Of a stretch of 64,000 nucleotides of DNA, positions 19,128-28,156 are shown in pieces. This DNA is from Propionibacteriaceae bacterium ZF39 (GTDB lineage: Bacteria; Actinomycetota; Actinomycetes; Propionibacteriales; Propionibacteriaceae). The position numbers were made by a program, and so were the translations under genes. The notes beneath the pieces are model-generated. The model was given only the letters and a program-made list of their open reading frames with translations. It ran no database searches and was not told where the DNA came from. Positions within the stretch are counted from its first letter, which is position 1, and every line of letters begins with the position of its first letter. The stretch lies in contig CP154795.1 of assembly GCA_039565995.1 (NCBI GenBank), forward strand, positions 3,534,001 through 3,598,000, read 5' to 3'.

Positions 19128-19134
19128 CGCTTGC

Positions 19135-19836
19135 GTGCCTCGATCCGATTACCGCGCCACGCTGGCGAAGCGCCGTGCCGACATTGCCGAGATGTTCGAC
19201 GGTGTCGCCGAGCGCTATGACCTGATGAACGATGTGATGACCGCCGGCCAGATGCGGCGGTGGCGGCGGGCGGTGTTCGAGGCGGTCGATCCGCAGCCCG
19301 GCCAGCGCATCCTCGACCTCGCGGCCGGCACGGGAACGTCGAGCCGGCCGTTCGCCGATGCCGGCGCCCTGGTCATCCCCTGCGACCTCTCCCTCGGCAT
19401 GCTCCGTGTCGGCAAGGAGCGGCAGCCCGACCTGCCGTTCGTCGCCGGTGATGCCCTCGCGCTGCCGTTCGCGGACGGCGCGTTCGACGCGGTGACGATC
19501 TCCTATGGCCTGCGCAACGTGGAGCGCACCGGTGACGCGCTCGCCGAGATGCGCCGCGTGACCCGGCCCGGCGGTCGCGTCGTCATCTGCGAGGTCTCGA
19601 CCCCGACCAATTCCCTGTTCTCCAAGGTCTACAAGGACCATCTGCTCGGCGTCCTGCCCATGCTCGGCAAGGTCGCTTCGTCCAATCCGTCGGCGTACGC
19701 CTATCTCGCCGAATCCATGGCCACCTGGCCCGATCAGCAGACCCTGGCCGACCTCATGGCCGCCGCAGGCTGGCGTGAAGTGGCCTGGAAGAACCTCTTC
19801 GGAGGGACGGTCGCGATCCACCGCGGGCTTGCCTGA
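19135..19836 (+). CDS. menG: Demethylmenaquinone methyltransferase
   Basis: SAM-dependent C-methyltransferase for the last step of menaquinone synthesis (also called ubiE/menH). 233 aa from GTG 19135 ([12 protein letters not shown]), chosen for the leaderless TAAGCT box; the frame is open 45 codons further upstream without homology. Motifs: [13 protein letters not shown] at the N-terminus, SAM motif [35 protein letters not shown], and the family end [10 protein letters not shown]. Confidence 0.93.
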   Translation: MPRSDYRATLAKRRADIAEMFDGVAERYDLMNDVMTAGQMRRWRRAVFEAVDPQPGQRILDLAAGTGTSSRPFADAGALVIPCDLSLGMLRVGKERQPDLPFVAGDALALPFADGAFDAVTISYGLRNVERTGDALAEMRRVTRPGGRVVICEVSTPTNSLFSKVYKDHLLGVLPMLGKVASSNPSAYAYLAESMATWPDQQTLADLMAAAGWREVAWKNLFGGTVAIHRGLA

Positions 19837-19837
19837 C

Positions 19838-21532
19838 ATGGCGATCATCCTCGATGCCTACGCCGCACGCACCTGTGCGGTGAAGACCTGGAATCGCTTC
19901 GCCCCCGGCGTGGAGCGCCCCGTCGCCGACGAGTCGCTGCGCGAGAGCTTCGCCGGCGGCATCAGTTTCAGCGACCAGGTCCTGGAGTCGCTCCTGGAGG
20001 CGTACGCCGGCGAGATCGCCGACCTGCGCCACCTGCGCGACCAGCCTCCCCGATCCCAGGAACGCGCGTGCCTCGCGGCGTTGCAGGCCGGCATTCCGGT
20101 CATCATCGGCGGCCTCCTCCCGTTCGATTTCAACGGGCACCGATCGGGCCGCGCCGACCTGTGGGTCCGCGGCGCCGACACCGTCGACGGCATCCCCGGT
20201 TATCACCCGGTCGTCATTGCGCGGCGGCTCGTCACCGAGAAGCGCCAGTCGGGCCGCAACCAGTGGTCGGTGCCGGCGAGTGGGCTCGCCGCCCCGGCGT
20301 TCGTCGATGCGGAAACCATCGACAACCGCGCGATCCGGACCCAGCGGGACGGCGTACTGCTCCAGGTCGCTCATTATTGGCGCCTGCTCGAGGCATCGGG
20401 CCACGCCGCGTCGGGTACGCCGGTGGCCGGCATCATCGGCACCGACGACTATCACGGCCTGGGCCAGCCGTCGATCACGTGGATCGACCTGAACGAGCCG
20501 ATCATCCGCACCTTCTCGCGCTCGTCGGAGACCGGATGGGCGCTGCGCACGGTGCTGGAACGCTATGACCACGAGCACGACTTCCGGGTGAAGGTGGCGG
20601 AGAACGCGCTGGCCGCCGAGATCCCGATCGTCACGCCCATCCGCAACCGGGAGTGCGATTCGTGCGACTGGTGGGAGGTGTGCAAGCCACAGCTGGGCGA
20701 GGACGACCTGTCGGTCCGCATCGACAAGGCCCCGCTCGACATCCGCGAGATCAGCGCCCTGCGCGCGCTCGGCATCCGCACCGTCACCGACCTCGCCGGC
20801 GTCGACCTGGTGGCGCTGAAACCGCGCTATCTGCCGGAGGTACGCCACCGCCAGGCCGCCGAGCAGCGTCTCGAAGTCGCCACGCGGCGGGCCCGGCTCA
20901 TGGTCGAATCGGTCGAGCTCGAGCGTCTCACCAGCGGGCCGATCGACGTGCCCCGCGCCGATATCGAGATCGACTTCGACATCGAAACCGCCGCGGACGA
21001 GCGCGTCTATCTGTGGGGATTCCTCGTCAACGACACCCGCACCGCCGATCCGCCGGAGTTCGTGCAGTTCAGCGCCTGGACCGATCTGGATCGTGCGGCC
21101 GAGGCCGATCTCGCGCGCCGGGCGGTCGGCTGGCTCAAGTCGCTCGTCGAGGGACCCGCGAGCGTGCGCGTCTATCACTACTCGGCCTACGAGGTCGTCC
21201 GCATGCAGCAACTCGCCCAGGTGTCGGGAGATCCGCTCCTGACCTGGGGGGCCGACTATGCCGCGACCGAGTTCTGCGACCTGTTCCTGACGATGAAGGA
21301 CCACTGGTTCGGCACGCGCGGGCTGGGGCTCAAGGTCGTCGCGACCGTGGGCGCAGGGTTCAACTGGCGCGACACGGATCCGGGCGGGCTGAACTCGCAG
21401 GCGTGGTTCGACGACGCCTGTCACGGGCCGACACCCGAGATCCGGGCGGCCGCCCGGCAACGCGTCCTGGACTACAACGAGGACGATGTCCGCGCGACCT
21501 TTCAGTTGCGCAATTGGCTCCGTGCCCTGTGA
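19838..21532 (+). CDS. TM0106-family RecB-like nuclease with RNase H-like domain
   Basis: 564 aa from ATG 19838, one base after the menG stop. The N-terminal part is a Cas4/RecB-like PD-(D/E)XK module: one Cys near residue 13 and a C-X2-C-X5-C group (ECDSCDWWEVC, about 272-281) suggest an AddB/Cas4-type 4Fe-4S cluster. A helix-hairpin-helix-like stretch (ALRALGIRTVTDLAGV) follows. The C-terminal part starts with DIEIDFDIETAAD, the DED motif of a predicted RNase H-fold nuclease, and ends with YNEDDVRATFQLRNWL. Likely cytoplasmic DNA or RNA processing; substrate not known. Confidence 0.85.
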   Translation: MAIILDAYAARTCAVKTWNRFAPGVERPVADESLRESFAGGISFSDQVLESLLEAYAGEIADLRHLRDQPPRSQERACLAALQAGIPVIIGGLLPFDFNGHRSGRADLWVRGADTVDGIPGYHPVVIARRLVTEKRQSGRNQWSVPASGLAAPAFVDAETIDNRAIRTQRDGVLLQVAHYWRLLEASGHAASGTPVAGIIGTDDYHGLGQPSITWIDLNEPIIRTFSRSSETGWALRTVLERYDHEHDFRVKVAENALAAEIPIVTPIRNRECDSCDWWEVCKPQLGEDDLSVRIDKAPLDIREISALRALGIRTVTDLAGVDLVALKPRYLPEVRHRQAAEQRLEVATRRARLMVESVELERLTSGPIDVPRADIEIDFDIETAADERVYLWGFLVNDTRTADPPEFVQFSAWTDLDRAAEADLARRAVGWLKSLVEGPASVRVYHYSAYEVVRMQQLAQVSGDPLLTWGADYAATEFCDLFLTMKDHWFGTRGLGLKVVATVGAGFNWRDTDPGGLNSQAWFDDACHGPTPEIRAAARQRVLDYNEDDVRATFQLRNWLRAL

Positions 21533-21610
21533 CCGGATGATCGCCCGGGGCCGATCCGTAAGCAGTTGGCCCGAAAGCTGACAAGATCCCCGAAGAAGAA
21601 TGGAACCTCA

Positions 21611-21638
21611 CACGCCCAGCCGGACTCTTCCGGGTGTG
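21611..21638 (+). other. Imperfect hairpin upstream of the ECF sigma gene
   Basis: CCGGA-CTCT-TCCGG with outer complementary bases CAC/GTG lies 50-77 bases before the sigma start, in a 155-base gap. It may be a weak terminator of the upstream nuclease gene or leader structure; no T-run follows. Confidence 0.3.
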
Positions 21639-21687
21639 GCAGGCATTCGCGACGGCGGTCGCTCGAGGTCAGTGAGAAGGGACTGAG

Positions 21688-22296
21688 GTGCGACGCGACG
21701 CGGGATTCGATGGCATGCCCATGCAGGAGGCCAGTGATGAGGTGTTGTGGAACGGTGTGCGTGACGGGATCGAGTCGGACTTTTCGGCCCTCTTCAGACG
21801 ACACAACAAGGTCGTCTACAACTTCGCGTTCCGCTCGACCGCTTCCTGGAGCATGGCCGAGGACATCACGCAGGCGACGTTCACCGGGCTGTGGCGACGG
21901 GCACGGGCCGGATCGGTCGATCCGCTCCGGCACGAATCCGCGGTGCCGATCCTCATTTCGATGGCCCGCAACGAGGTGCTCAACGCCACCCGTGGCGACC
22001 AGCGCCGGTTGCGCCTCGTCCACAAAATCGAGGAACAACCGCGAGGAGACAGCAACAACGTCTCCCACTGGTTGGATCAGGAGGCCGGCATGGCCCGGGT
22101 CCGCGAGGTGCTGAACAACCTGCCCGAGAACCAGAGAGCGGTCATCGAGCTCGTCGCCTGGAGCGGGCTCGAGATGGATGAGTGTGCCGCAGTCCTGAAG
22201 ATCCCCGTCGGCACCGTCAAGTCCCGCCTCAGCCGGGCACGCAAGAAGCTGGCGACAACCGAAGTTTCGCATCTGTTGGGAGGTGACGTGCGATGA
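21688..22296 (+). CDS. ECF RNA polymerase sigma factor
   Basis: 202 aa, sigma-70 region 2 (FSALFRRHNKVVYNFAFRS, MAEDITQATFTGLWRR) and region 4 (LNNLPENQRAVIELVAWSGLEMDECAAVLKI, then VGTVKSRLSRARKKL). GTG 21688 has a GAGAAGGGA stretch upstream; ATG 21715 is an alternative. The ATGA overlap with the next gene, a single-pass membrane protein, suggests sigma and its membrane-bound partner are co-produced. Regulon unknown. Confidence 0.9.
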   Translation: MRRDAGFDGMPMQEASDEVLWNGVRDGIESDFSALFRRHNKVVYNFAFRSTASWSMAEDITQATFTGLWRRARAGSVDPLRHESAVPILISMARNEVLNATRGDQRRLRLVHKIEEQPRGDSNNVSHWLDQEAGMARVREVLNNLPENQRAVIELVAWSGLEMDECAAVLKIPVGTVKSRLSRARKKLATTEVSHLLGGDVR

Positions 22297-23105
22297 CCAA
22301 CTGGGACGACACCCCGTTGCGCGAGCGCGACCTGCCCAACTCCGAACTCATGCTCGCCCGCATCCTGCGTGACGCCGAACACGATCACGTCGTGGTGGAG
22401 GAACTCGACGGCCTCGACGCCACCCCGCCCCGGCGCCGGTGGCTCTATGCCGTGGCCGCCGCGGTCATGGCCGTGGCGATCGGCTCCATCGGCTGGATCG
22501 CCATGCGCCCCGACAGCCGTTCGTCCGAGCCGGCCCAGCAGACCACGGTTCCGCCCGCAACGAGTACGCCGAGCCCGACTCCGACGCCCGAGCCCACCGT
22601 GGAGGCCCAGCCCCAGGAGACGGAGGAACCCGCCCCGCGCCGGACTCCCACCGCCACGCCGACTCGGCGTACCACTCCGACTCCGTCGGCCCGCCCCACC
22701 GCCACGCCGAGCGCCACACCCTCGACGACAGCGACCCCCCTGCCGACCGAGGCTCCCGGAATCAACACGCTGGTCGTGCGCCGGGAGACCTCACCGCATG
22801 CGGGCATGGATTATGTGCACGTGCGTTATGAGCTCTGCTCCGGCTCGGGGACGGCCACCGTGGTCGGCCCGGTCGCCGAGGAACCCGGCCAGTCGATCAC
22901 GACGCTCACGCCCCCGGCGGACATCGGCCCGCGGCTGGGGTCGGGCGGCAGCATCGGCGCCTACGAGTGCATCCCGCGCGGGGTGACCCTGCTCGTGGAC
23001 GACCGCGCGACGACGGGGACGATCGGGGTGCTGATGACGTTTGCCGCCGGCACGCCCGAGATCCGCTACAACGGCACCCACAGTGTGTCGTTCACGATTC
23101 CCTGA
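22293..23105 (+). CDS. Single-pass membrane protein coupled to the ECF sigma gene (possible anti-sigma)
   Basis: 270 aa: cytoplasmic N-terminus (about 1-48), one membrane span (about 49-71), a long Pro/Thr/Ser-rich linker (75-150), then an extracellular beta-rich domain of about 110 residues with two Cys (ELCSGSG, YECIPRG) that could form a disulfide. No zinc anti-sigma motif (HX3CX2C) is seen, so anti-sigma function rests on the translational overlap and topology only. Confidence 0.65.
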   Translation: MTNWDDTPLRERDLPNSELMLARILRDAEHDHVVVEELDGLDATPPRRRWLYAVAAAVMAVAIGSIGWIAMRPDSRSSEPAQQTTVPPATSTPSPTPTPEPTVEAQPQETEEPAPRRTPTATPTRRTTPTPSARPTATPSATPSTTATPLPTEAPGINTLVVRRETSPHAGMDYVHVRYELCSGSGTATVVGPVAEEPGQSITTLTPPADIGPRLGSGGSIGAYECIPRGVTLLVDDRATTGTIGVLMTFAAGTPEIRYNGTHSVSFTIP

Positions 23106-23111
23106 ATCTGA

Positions 23112-23915
23112 TCAGGCGAACCAGGCGTCGACCTCGGCGGCGTGGGAGTCCATCCACTTCCGCGCCGCCGCGAGGGCGTCGAGACCGTCGAGCTGCATCG
23201 AGCAGTCCATGACGTTCACATCGGCGACGGTGTAACGGATGCGCCCGAGCACCTCCCGCGTACGCTCCGGCAGCTTCGCCCACGCGTCCTTGTGGGCCAG
23301 GAGCGACGCCCGATCCGGGGGCGGGAAGATCCCCAACGGGTCGTCGAGCGGTCGCAGGTCGTGCACCTCGTTGATGAACATCGGCTGCCACATCGGGGTC
23401 GCGAACCAGTCTCCGGCCTTCATTCGGTCGTTGACATTGTTGATGACCGCATCGATGTCGCCGTGGACGTGGTCCCAGCCGAGCGCATCCAGCCCGTAGT
23501 CGACGACCAGCTTGTCGGAGCGCATGCTCAGTCCCGCGCTGCCCTTGGTTCCCTGGACGATGCGGGTGGTGAACTTCTCGGCAACCTCGGGCCGGGCGAG
23601 ATCGGCCAGCGATCGGACGTCCTCGTCGACGTAACCCGGCACGGCCCAGAAGAAGATCGCATCGTCATAGAGCGGCGCCACCTCGACGACGTCGTCCTTG
23701 ACCATCTCCCAATACACCTCGTGGCCACCCGGCAGCCAGGCGTCGGCGAAGAGGTCGTGCTCCCCGGAGCCGAGGAGTGGATACATGTTCGGGTGGGCGC
23801 CCTCGACGACCTCGACCTCGTGGCCGAGCCGGAGCAACACCTCCTCGACGACCGCCGCGGCGACCTGATGGAACGACTCGTCGATCCGGCCCAGAACAAC
23901 CTTGTCCAGCGACAT
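23112..23915 (-). CDS. OpuAC/ProX-like betaine-binding domain protein without signal peptide
   Basis: 267 aa from ATG 23915 (MSLDKVVLG), which has AGGAG 7 bases upstream. The body matches the type II substrate-binding fold of glycine-betaine/choline transporters (HPNMYPLLGSGEHDLFADAWLPGGHE, ATPMWQPMFINEV). There is no signal peptide, lipobox Cys or membrane span, and no permease or ATPase nearby. So the protein is predicted to be cytoplasmic, and a transport role is doubtful. It ends convergently to the sigma-linked gene with a 6-base gap. Confidence 0.75.
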   Translation of the reverse strand: MSLDKVVLGRIDESFHQVAAAVVEEVLLRLGHEVEVVEGAHPNMYPLLGSGEHDLFADAWLPGGHEVYWEMVKDDVVEVAPLYDDAIFFWAVPGYVDEDVRSLADLARPEVAEKFTTRIVQGTKGSAGLSMRSDKLVVDYGLDALGWDHVHGDIDAVINNVNDRMKAGDWFATPMWQPMFINEVHDLRPLDDPLGIFPPPDRASLLAHKDAWAKLPERTREVLGRIRYTVADVNVMDCSMQLDGLDALAAARKWMDSHAAEVDAWFA

Positions 23916-23944
23916 GCCCAGCTCCTGTCTCGTGGCTCCGGCCA

Positions 23945-25558
23945 CTATGTCAGGCTCGACCCCAGAGCGATCAATCGGGCGGCCTGCGCCCGCCGATCGT
24001 CCCGGGACACCCGGATTTCGACGATCTCGCGTCCGCTGACGGGTTCGGCGAGGAGGGTACGCAGGGTCGCCAGGTCGGTCACCTCGCGATGGCGCCAGCC
24101 GTAGGCCTCCGCCAGCGGGCCGATGCGCACGCGGGTGGGAGTGCCGAAGATGCGCTCGAACGACGCCGCGTACTCGTCCGCCCCCTGCTCCAGCAGGTGG
24201 AAGATCGAGCCACCGTCGTCGTTGACCACCACGACCCGCAGATCCGGCGCACGTTCCAGCGGGCCGATCAGGAGCGAGCCCACGTCGTGCAGGAACGTCA
24301 GGTCGCCGAGCAGAACGGTCGTCGGGCCGTGGATCAACGCGATTCCCTGCGCGGTGGCGAGGGTTCCGTCGATGCCGGCGAGGCCGCGATTGGCGTACGC
24401 CCGGGGTGCGGTCTCCGCCACCGGCGCCAGGTCGAGGTCGCGGATGGGATTGGACGACCCGATCACGAGGGTGTCGTCGGAGGTCAGGGACTGCCAGACC
24501 GCCGCCGCGACCGTCAGCCCCGAGAGTTCGTCACCGAGCTCGGCGTCGATGCGGTCGCCGAGCTCGAGGCCCGCCATGATCCATTCCATGTCCCAGCCGG
24601 TGCCGTCGGGGACGATTTCGACCGCATCGATGACGCGCGCGACGTTGACCCCGGGGTCGACCCAGCGCGCACCGCCGGTGACGGCGATGACCTCGACATC
24701 GTCGCGGGCCAGCAGTCGGCTGACCGGACGGGACAGCGTGGGATGCCCGAAGAGCAGCACGCGCGTGATCTTCCCTGCGAGCTCGGTGTCGAGCAGCAGC
24801 CGATAGGTCCGGATCGCCGGGCCGAACCGGGCATTTCCGGAGGGCTCGCTCAGGATCGGCACCTCCGACCACATCGCGAGCCCGGCGGCCCGATCACCGA
24901 CCGCCGGCGCGCAGTCGCCCACGAGCGCGACCGTCCCGCGGGAGGGAACGCGGACCACGTTCGGCGTCGCCACTGGTGGGGTGACCCGCGTCGGCGTGAC
25001 CTCGGGCCAGTCGCCGTCGGTCGGGACCAGCGGTTCGGCGAACGCGATATTGAGCTGCACGGGGCCCGGATCCCGCGTGCGTACGCCCAGCGCCGTCGCC
25101 ACGAGCCTCGAGACCTGGAAGGCCCAGGCCTGCGGCGTACCCTCCCCGCCCGAGATCTCCGCCACCCCCCGCGTGAACCGCTCGAACAGGCGGGCCTGGT
25201 CGGTGGTCTGGTTGGCCCCGGTGTGGAGCATCGTCGCGGGCCGATCGGCGGACAACACCATGATGGGTACGCCGCTGTGGGCCGCCTCCATCACCGCCGG
25301 CAGGAGATTGCCGACGGCCGTGCCGGAGGTGGTGACGATCGGCACGACGCGCCCCGAGGCCTTGGCCAGCCCCAGCGCCAGGAACCCGGCGGCCCGCTCG
25401 TCGATGCGGACGTGGAGCTCGACCCTGCCGTCCCGCGCGGCCTGTTCCCAGGCGAACGCCAGGGGCGCGGACCGCGATCCCGGACACAGCACCACGTGCC
25501 TGACCCCGAGTTGCAGCAACGCTGACACCACCGTCCGCGCGCAGTGAGTCGCTGTCAT
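23945..25558 (-). CDS. menD: 2-succinyl-5-enolpyruvyl-6-hydroxy-3-cyclohexene-1-carboxylate synthase
   Basis: Thiamine-diphosphate enzyme joining isochorismate and 2-oxoglutarate in menaquinone synthesis. 537 aa from ATG 25558 (MTATHCARTVV), which overlaps the menC stop as ATGA. Motifs: VVLCPGSRSAPLAFA, HVRIDERAAGFLALGLAKAS, TTSGTAVGNLLPAV, GANQTTDQ, and the cofactor segment LLGDLTFLHDVGSL followed by NDDGGSIFHLL. Confidence 0.96.
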   Translation of the reverse strand: MTATHCARTVVSALLQLGVRHVVLCPGSRSAPLAFAWEQAARDGRVELHVRIDERAAGFLALGLAKASGRVVPIVTTSGTAVGNLLPAVMEAAHSGVPIMVLSADRPATMLHTGANQTTDQARLFERFTRGVAEISGGEGTPQAWAFQVSRLVATALGVRTRDPGPVQLNIAFAEPLVPTDGDWPEVTPTRVTPPVATPNVVRVPSRGTVALVGDCAPAVGDRAAGLAMWSEVPILSEPSGNARFGPAIRTYRLLLDTELAGKITRVLLFGHPTLSRPVSRLLARDDVEVIAVTGGARWVDPGVNVARVIDAVEIVPDGTGWDMEWIMAGLELGDRIDAELGDELSGLTVAAAVWQSLTSDDTLVIGSSNPIRDLDLAPVAETAPRAYANRGLAGIDGTLATAQGIALIHGPTTVLLGDLTFLHDVGSLLIGPLERAPDLRVVVVNDDGGSIFHLLEQGADEYAASFERIFGTPTRVRIGPLAEAYGWRHREVTDLATLRTLLAEPVSGREIVEIRVSRDDRRAQAARLIALGSSLT

Positions 25559-26517
25559 GACGCCGCTCCCGCCAGCCGTTCCGCCCACATCGCCGCATCC
25601 TCCTCGGACGCGGCACATCGCGCCAGGGCATCCGCGTCCGGCGTGATGGGCCGCACCGGCAGCATCCCGTCCACCGCCAGGAGCGAGTCCGCCGTCACGT
25701 CATCGGTCAGGAGCGCCCGGGTGTTCAGCCCGCACGCATAGGGCAGCTCCGGCAGCGCCGCCGCCAGCGCCACCCCGGCCGCAAGACCCACCGAGGTCTC
25801 CAGCGCCGACGACACCACGACCGGCAGCCCGAGCAGCTCGGCCAGTTCGAGACACCGCCGAACTCCCCCCAGCGGCTGCACCTTCAACACCGCCACATCG
25901 GCCGCCTCGAGTTCCTTCACCCGCTCCGGATCGCCGGAGCGACGGATGGATTCGTCGGCGGCGATGGGTACGCCGACCCCGCGGCGGAGCAGTTCACGGC
26001 GCAGCGTGGCGAGTTCCTCGACCGTGGAGACGGGCTGTTCGGCGTACTCCAGCCCCAGCCGCCCCAGCTCACGCAGCGCCGTGACGGCCTCGTCGACAGC
26101 CCAGGCCCCATTGGCATCCACGCGCACCGCGCCTCCGGCCCCCAGCGCATCGCGCACGGCCTCGACGCGTGCCAGGTCGTCCGCCAGGGTCTGTCCGGGC
26201 TCGGCGACCTTGACCTTCGCGGTGCGACAGCCGGACTCGGCGGCGAGGGCGTACGCCTGCTCGGGCCCGACCGCGGGAATCGTGACGTTGACGGGGACCT
26301 GGTGGCGTACCGGATCGGGGAACCCGACCTCGGCCGCCTCGACCGCGGCAGCGAGCCAGGGTCTGATCTCGTCACCGTGGTAATCCAGGAAGGGGCTCCA
26401 TTCCGCCCAGCCCGCCGGCCCCTGCCAGAGCAGGCCCTGCCGCCGGGTGATGCCGCGGAACCTCGTCCGCATGCCGATGTCGAAACAGACGCTGTCCCCG
26501 AAACCCGACTCAGGCAC
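25555..26517 (-). CDS. menC: o-Succinylbenzoate synthase
   Basis: Enolase-superfamily dehydratase of menaquinone synthesis. 320 aa if GTG 26517 is used, overlapping the upstream usp gene by 8 bases; the ribosome site is weak and the start is uncertain (the open frame goes to 26571). Active-site pieces: TAKVKV (acid/base Lys), VDANGAW, EQPVSTVEEL and AADES (metal ligands), and VLKVQPLGG (second Lys). It overlaps menD, so both are co-translated. Confidence 0.92.
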   Translation of the reverse strand: MPESGFGDSVCFDIGMRTRFRGITRRQGLLWQGPAGWAEWSPFLDYHGDEIRPWLAAAVEAAEVGFPDPVRHQVPVNVTIPAVGPEQAYALAAESGCRTAKVKVAEPGQTLADDLARVEAVRDALGAGGAVRVDANGAWAVDEAVTALRELGRLGLEYAEQPVSTVEELATLRRELLRRGVGVPIAADESIRRSGDPERVKELEAADVAVLKVQPLGGVRRCLELAELLGLPVVVSSALETSVGLAAGVALAAALPELPYACGLNTRALLTDDVTADSLLAVDGMLPVRPITPDADALARCAASEEDAAMWAERLAGAAS

Positions 26518-26941
26518 CGGGATCCCGCACGACCACGACCGTCGTCTTCGCGTGGCCGACGACCTTCTCACTCACCGAGCCGAGCAGGCGCGACAGGCCG
26601 CCCAGTCCGCGCGAGCCGACGACGATGAAGCGCGCGTCCTCGCCCTCCTCGAGCAGCACGGTGGCGGGGTTGCCCTGTTCCGCGCGAAGGGTGACCTGCA
26701 CGTCGGCGAACTCTCCCCTCAGGGCCTCCAGGTGACCCGTCATCCGCTCGGTGAAGCGGGCTTCGATCTGGTCGATGGGGTCGATGGCACCGGTCGCATG
26801 CTCATGGTCGAACGCCTCTTTCATCGAGAAGGCGTGCACCACGACCACGGGCAACTGCATCGCCCGGCCGAGCACCAATGCCTCCCGCACTGCCGCCATC
26901 GACTGCACCGATGAGTCGTCACCGACCACGATCTTGCTCAC
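26510..26941 (-). CDS. Universal stress protein (UspA family)
   Basis: 143 aa from GTG 26941 (VSKIVVGDDSS), preceded by GGAGGGTGAC. The Usp fold is shown by the N-terminal IVVGDDSSVQSMAAVREA and the nucleotide-binding end GSRGLGGLSRLLGSVSEKVVGHAKTTVVVV, a G-X2-G-X9-G(S/T)-like loop, so ATP or another nucleotide is probably bound. It heads the usp-menC-menD transcript and is divergent from menE. Confidence 0.9.
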   Translation of the reverse strand: MSKIVVGDDSSVQSMAAVREALVLGRAMQLPVVVVHAFSMKEAFDHEHATGAIDPIDQIEARFTERMTGHLEALRGEFADVQVTLRAEQGNPATVLLEEGEDARFIVVGSRGLGGLSRLLGSVSEKVVGHAKTTVVVVRDPGA

Positions 26942-27016
26942 GTCACCCTCCAGCCCCTCCGCGTCCCTTGCGGGTTTCCGATAGCGTCCCCTTCGCGGAT
27001 CTTCGATCCTACGCGT

Positions 27017-28156
27017 GTGAGGATGATGCGCGTGCTGCTGCTCCCCGGAACCGATCCCGGCCTCGAACGCGCCCTCGCAGCCGCCCTGGACGGTGGCCGG
27101 CCGGTGGCTCCGCTGCCGCCCGATCCGTCGGCAGCACTGGCGATGCTGCAGCCCGACGAGCCTGTGGTGGAGGACGATGCGGCCCTGATCGTGGCGACCT
27201 CCGGCTCGACGGGTACGCCCAAGGGCGTCGTCCTGTCGCGGCGCGCTGTCGTGTCCGGGTCCCGGGCCACCCACGACCGCCTCGGCGGGCCGGGGAACTG
27301 GACGCTGGCCGTGCCACCGCACTATGTCGCCGGGGTCATGGTCATCGCCCGGACCCTCGTCGCCGGCACCCGCCTGCAGCACGCATCGAGTGACCTGTCG
27401 GACCTACCTGAGGTGACGGGGCGGAACTACATCTCCCTGGTGCCCACGCAGCTCGTCCGCGGGCTCGCCGATCCGAGGATCACGAAGCGGCTGGCGGCCT
27501 ATGACGCGATTCTGCTGGGGGGCGCGGCGGCGGCGCCGGAGTTGCTGGCCCGGGCCGAAGAGCGTGGCGTCCACGTCGTCACCAGCTACGGCAGCTCCGA
27601 GACCTCCGGGGGCTGTATTTATGACGGGGTGCCGCTCGACGGGGTAACCGTGGATCTCGTGCCGGCCCCCGATCGGCCCGGCACCACCCGGGTCGCAATC
27701 ACCGGCGACGTCGTGTTCTCGGGCTATCGACTGCGGCCCGACCTCACGCACGAGGTCCTCGACGGCCGGACGCTGCTGACCCGCGACCGGGCGGACTGGG
27801 TTGACCGACGACTCCGCATCCTCGGCCGTCTCGACGATGTGGTGATCTCGGGCGGGATCAATGTGGACCTGGCCGCGGTGGAGCGGGCGTTGCACGACGT
27901 GGATCCGCAGGGCGTCGCGCTGGGCGTACCCGATCCGGAATGGGGCGCTCGCATCGTCGTCGCGATCACGACCGATCACTCGCTCGCGGACGTCCGGGCC
28001 GCCCTCACCACTCTCGAATCACCCGCTCGACCGCGCGGCCTGCTGAGACGGGACCCCCTTCCCCTCACTCCGACGGGCAAGATCGACCGTCAGCAGTTGC
28101 TGGAATGGTGGGCCGCCGGCCCCGGGGAATGCCCGGCGTGGAAGGAATCAATGTGA
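27017..28156 (+). CDS. menE: o-Succinylbenzoate-CoA ligase
   Basis: Acyl-adenylate-forming ligase activating o-succinylbenzoate. 379 aa, about 70-100 residues shorter than many MenE enzymes, mainly at the N-terminus. Motifs: ATSGSTGTPKGVV (phosphate loop), TSYGSSETSGG, RLDDVVISGGINV and the catalytic-Lys segment LTPTGKIDRQQLL. GTG 27017 is used, with ATG 27023 and 27026 as alternatives. Its last codon overlaps the menA GTG. Confidence 0.93.
   Translation: MRMMRVLLLPGTDPGLERALAAALDGGRPVAPLPPDPSAALAMLQPDEPVVEDDAALIVATSGSTGTPKGVVLSRRAVVSGSRATHDRLGGPGNWTLAVPPHYVAGVMVIARTLVAGTRLQHASSDLSDLPEVTGRNYISLVPTQLVRGLADPRITKRLAAYDAILLGGAAAAPELLARAEERGVHVVTSYGSSETSGGCIYDGVPLDGVTVDLVPAPDRPGTTRVAITGDVVFSGYRLRPDLTHEVLDGRTLLTRDRADWVDRRLRILGRLDDVVISGGINVDLAAVERALHDVDPQGVALGVPDPEWGARIVVAITTDHSLADVRAALTTLESPARPRGLLRRDPLPLTPTGKIDRQQLLEWWAAGPGECPAWKESM

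Noticed and set aside
19754-21460. 568-codon minus-strand open frame
   Set aside because: Antisense shadow of the TM0106-type nuclease, no recognisable domain.
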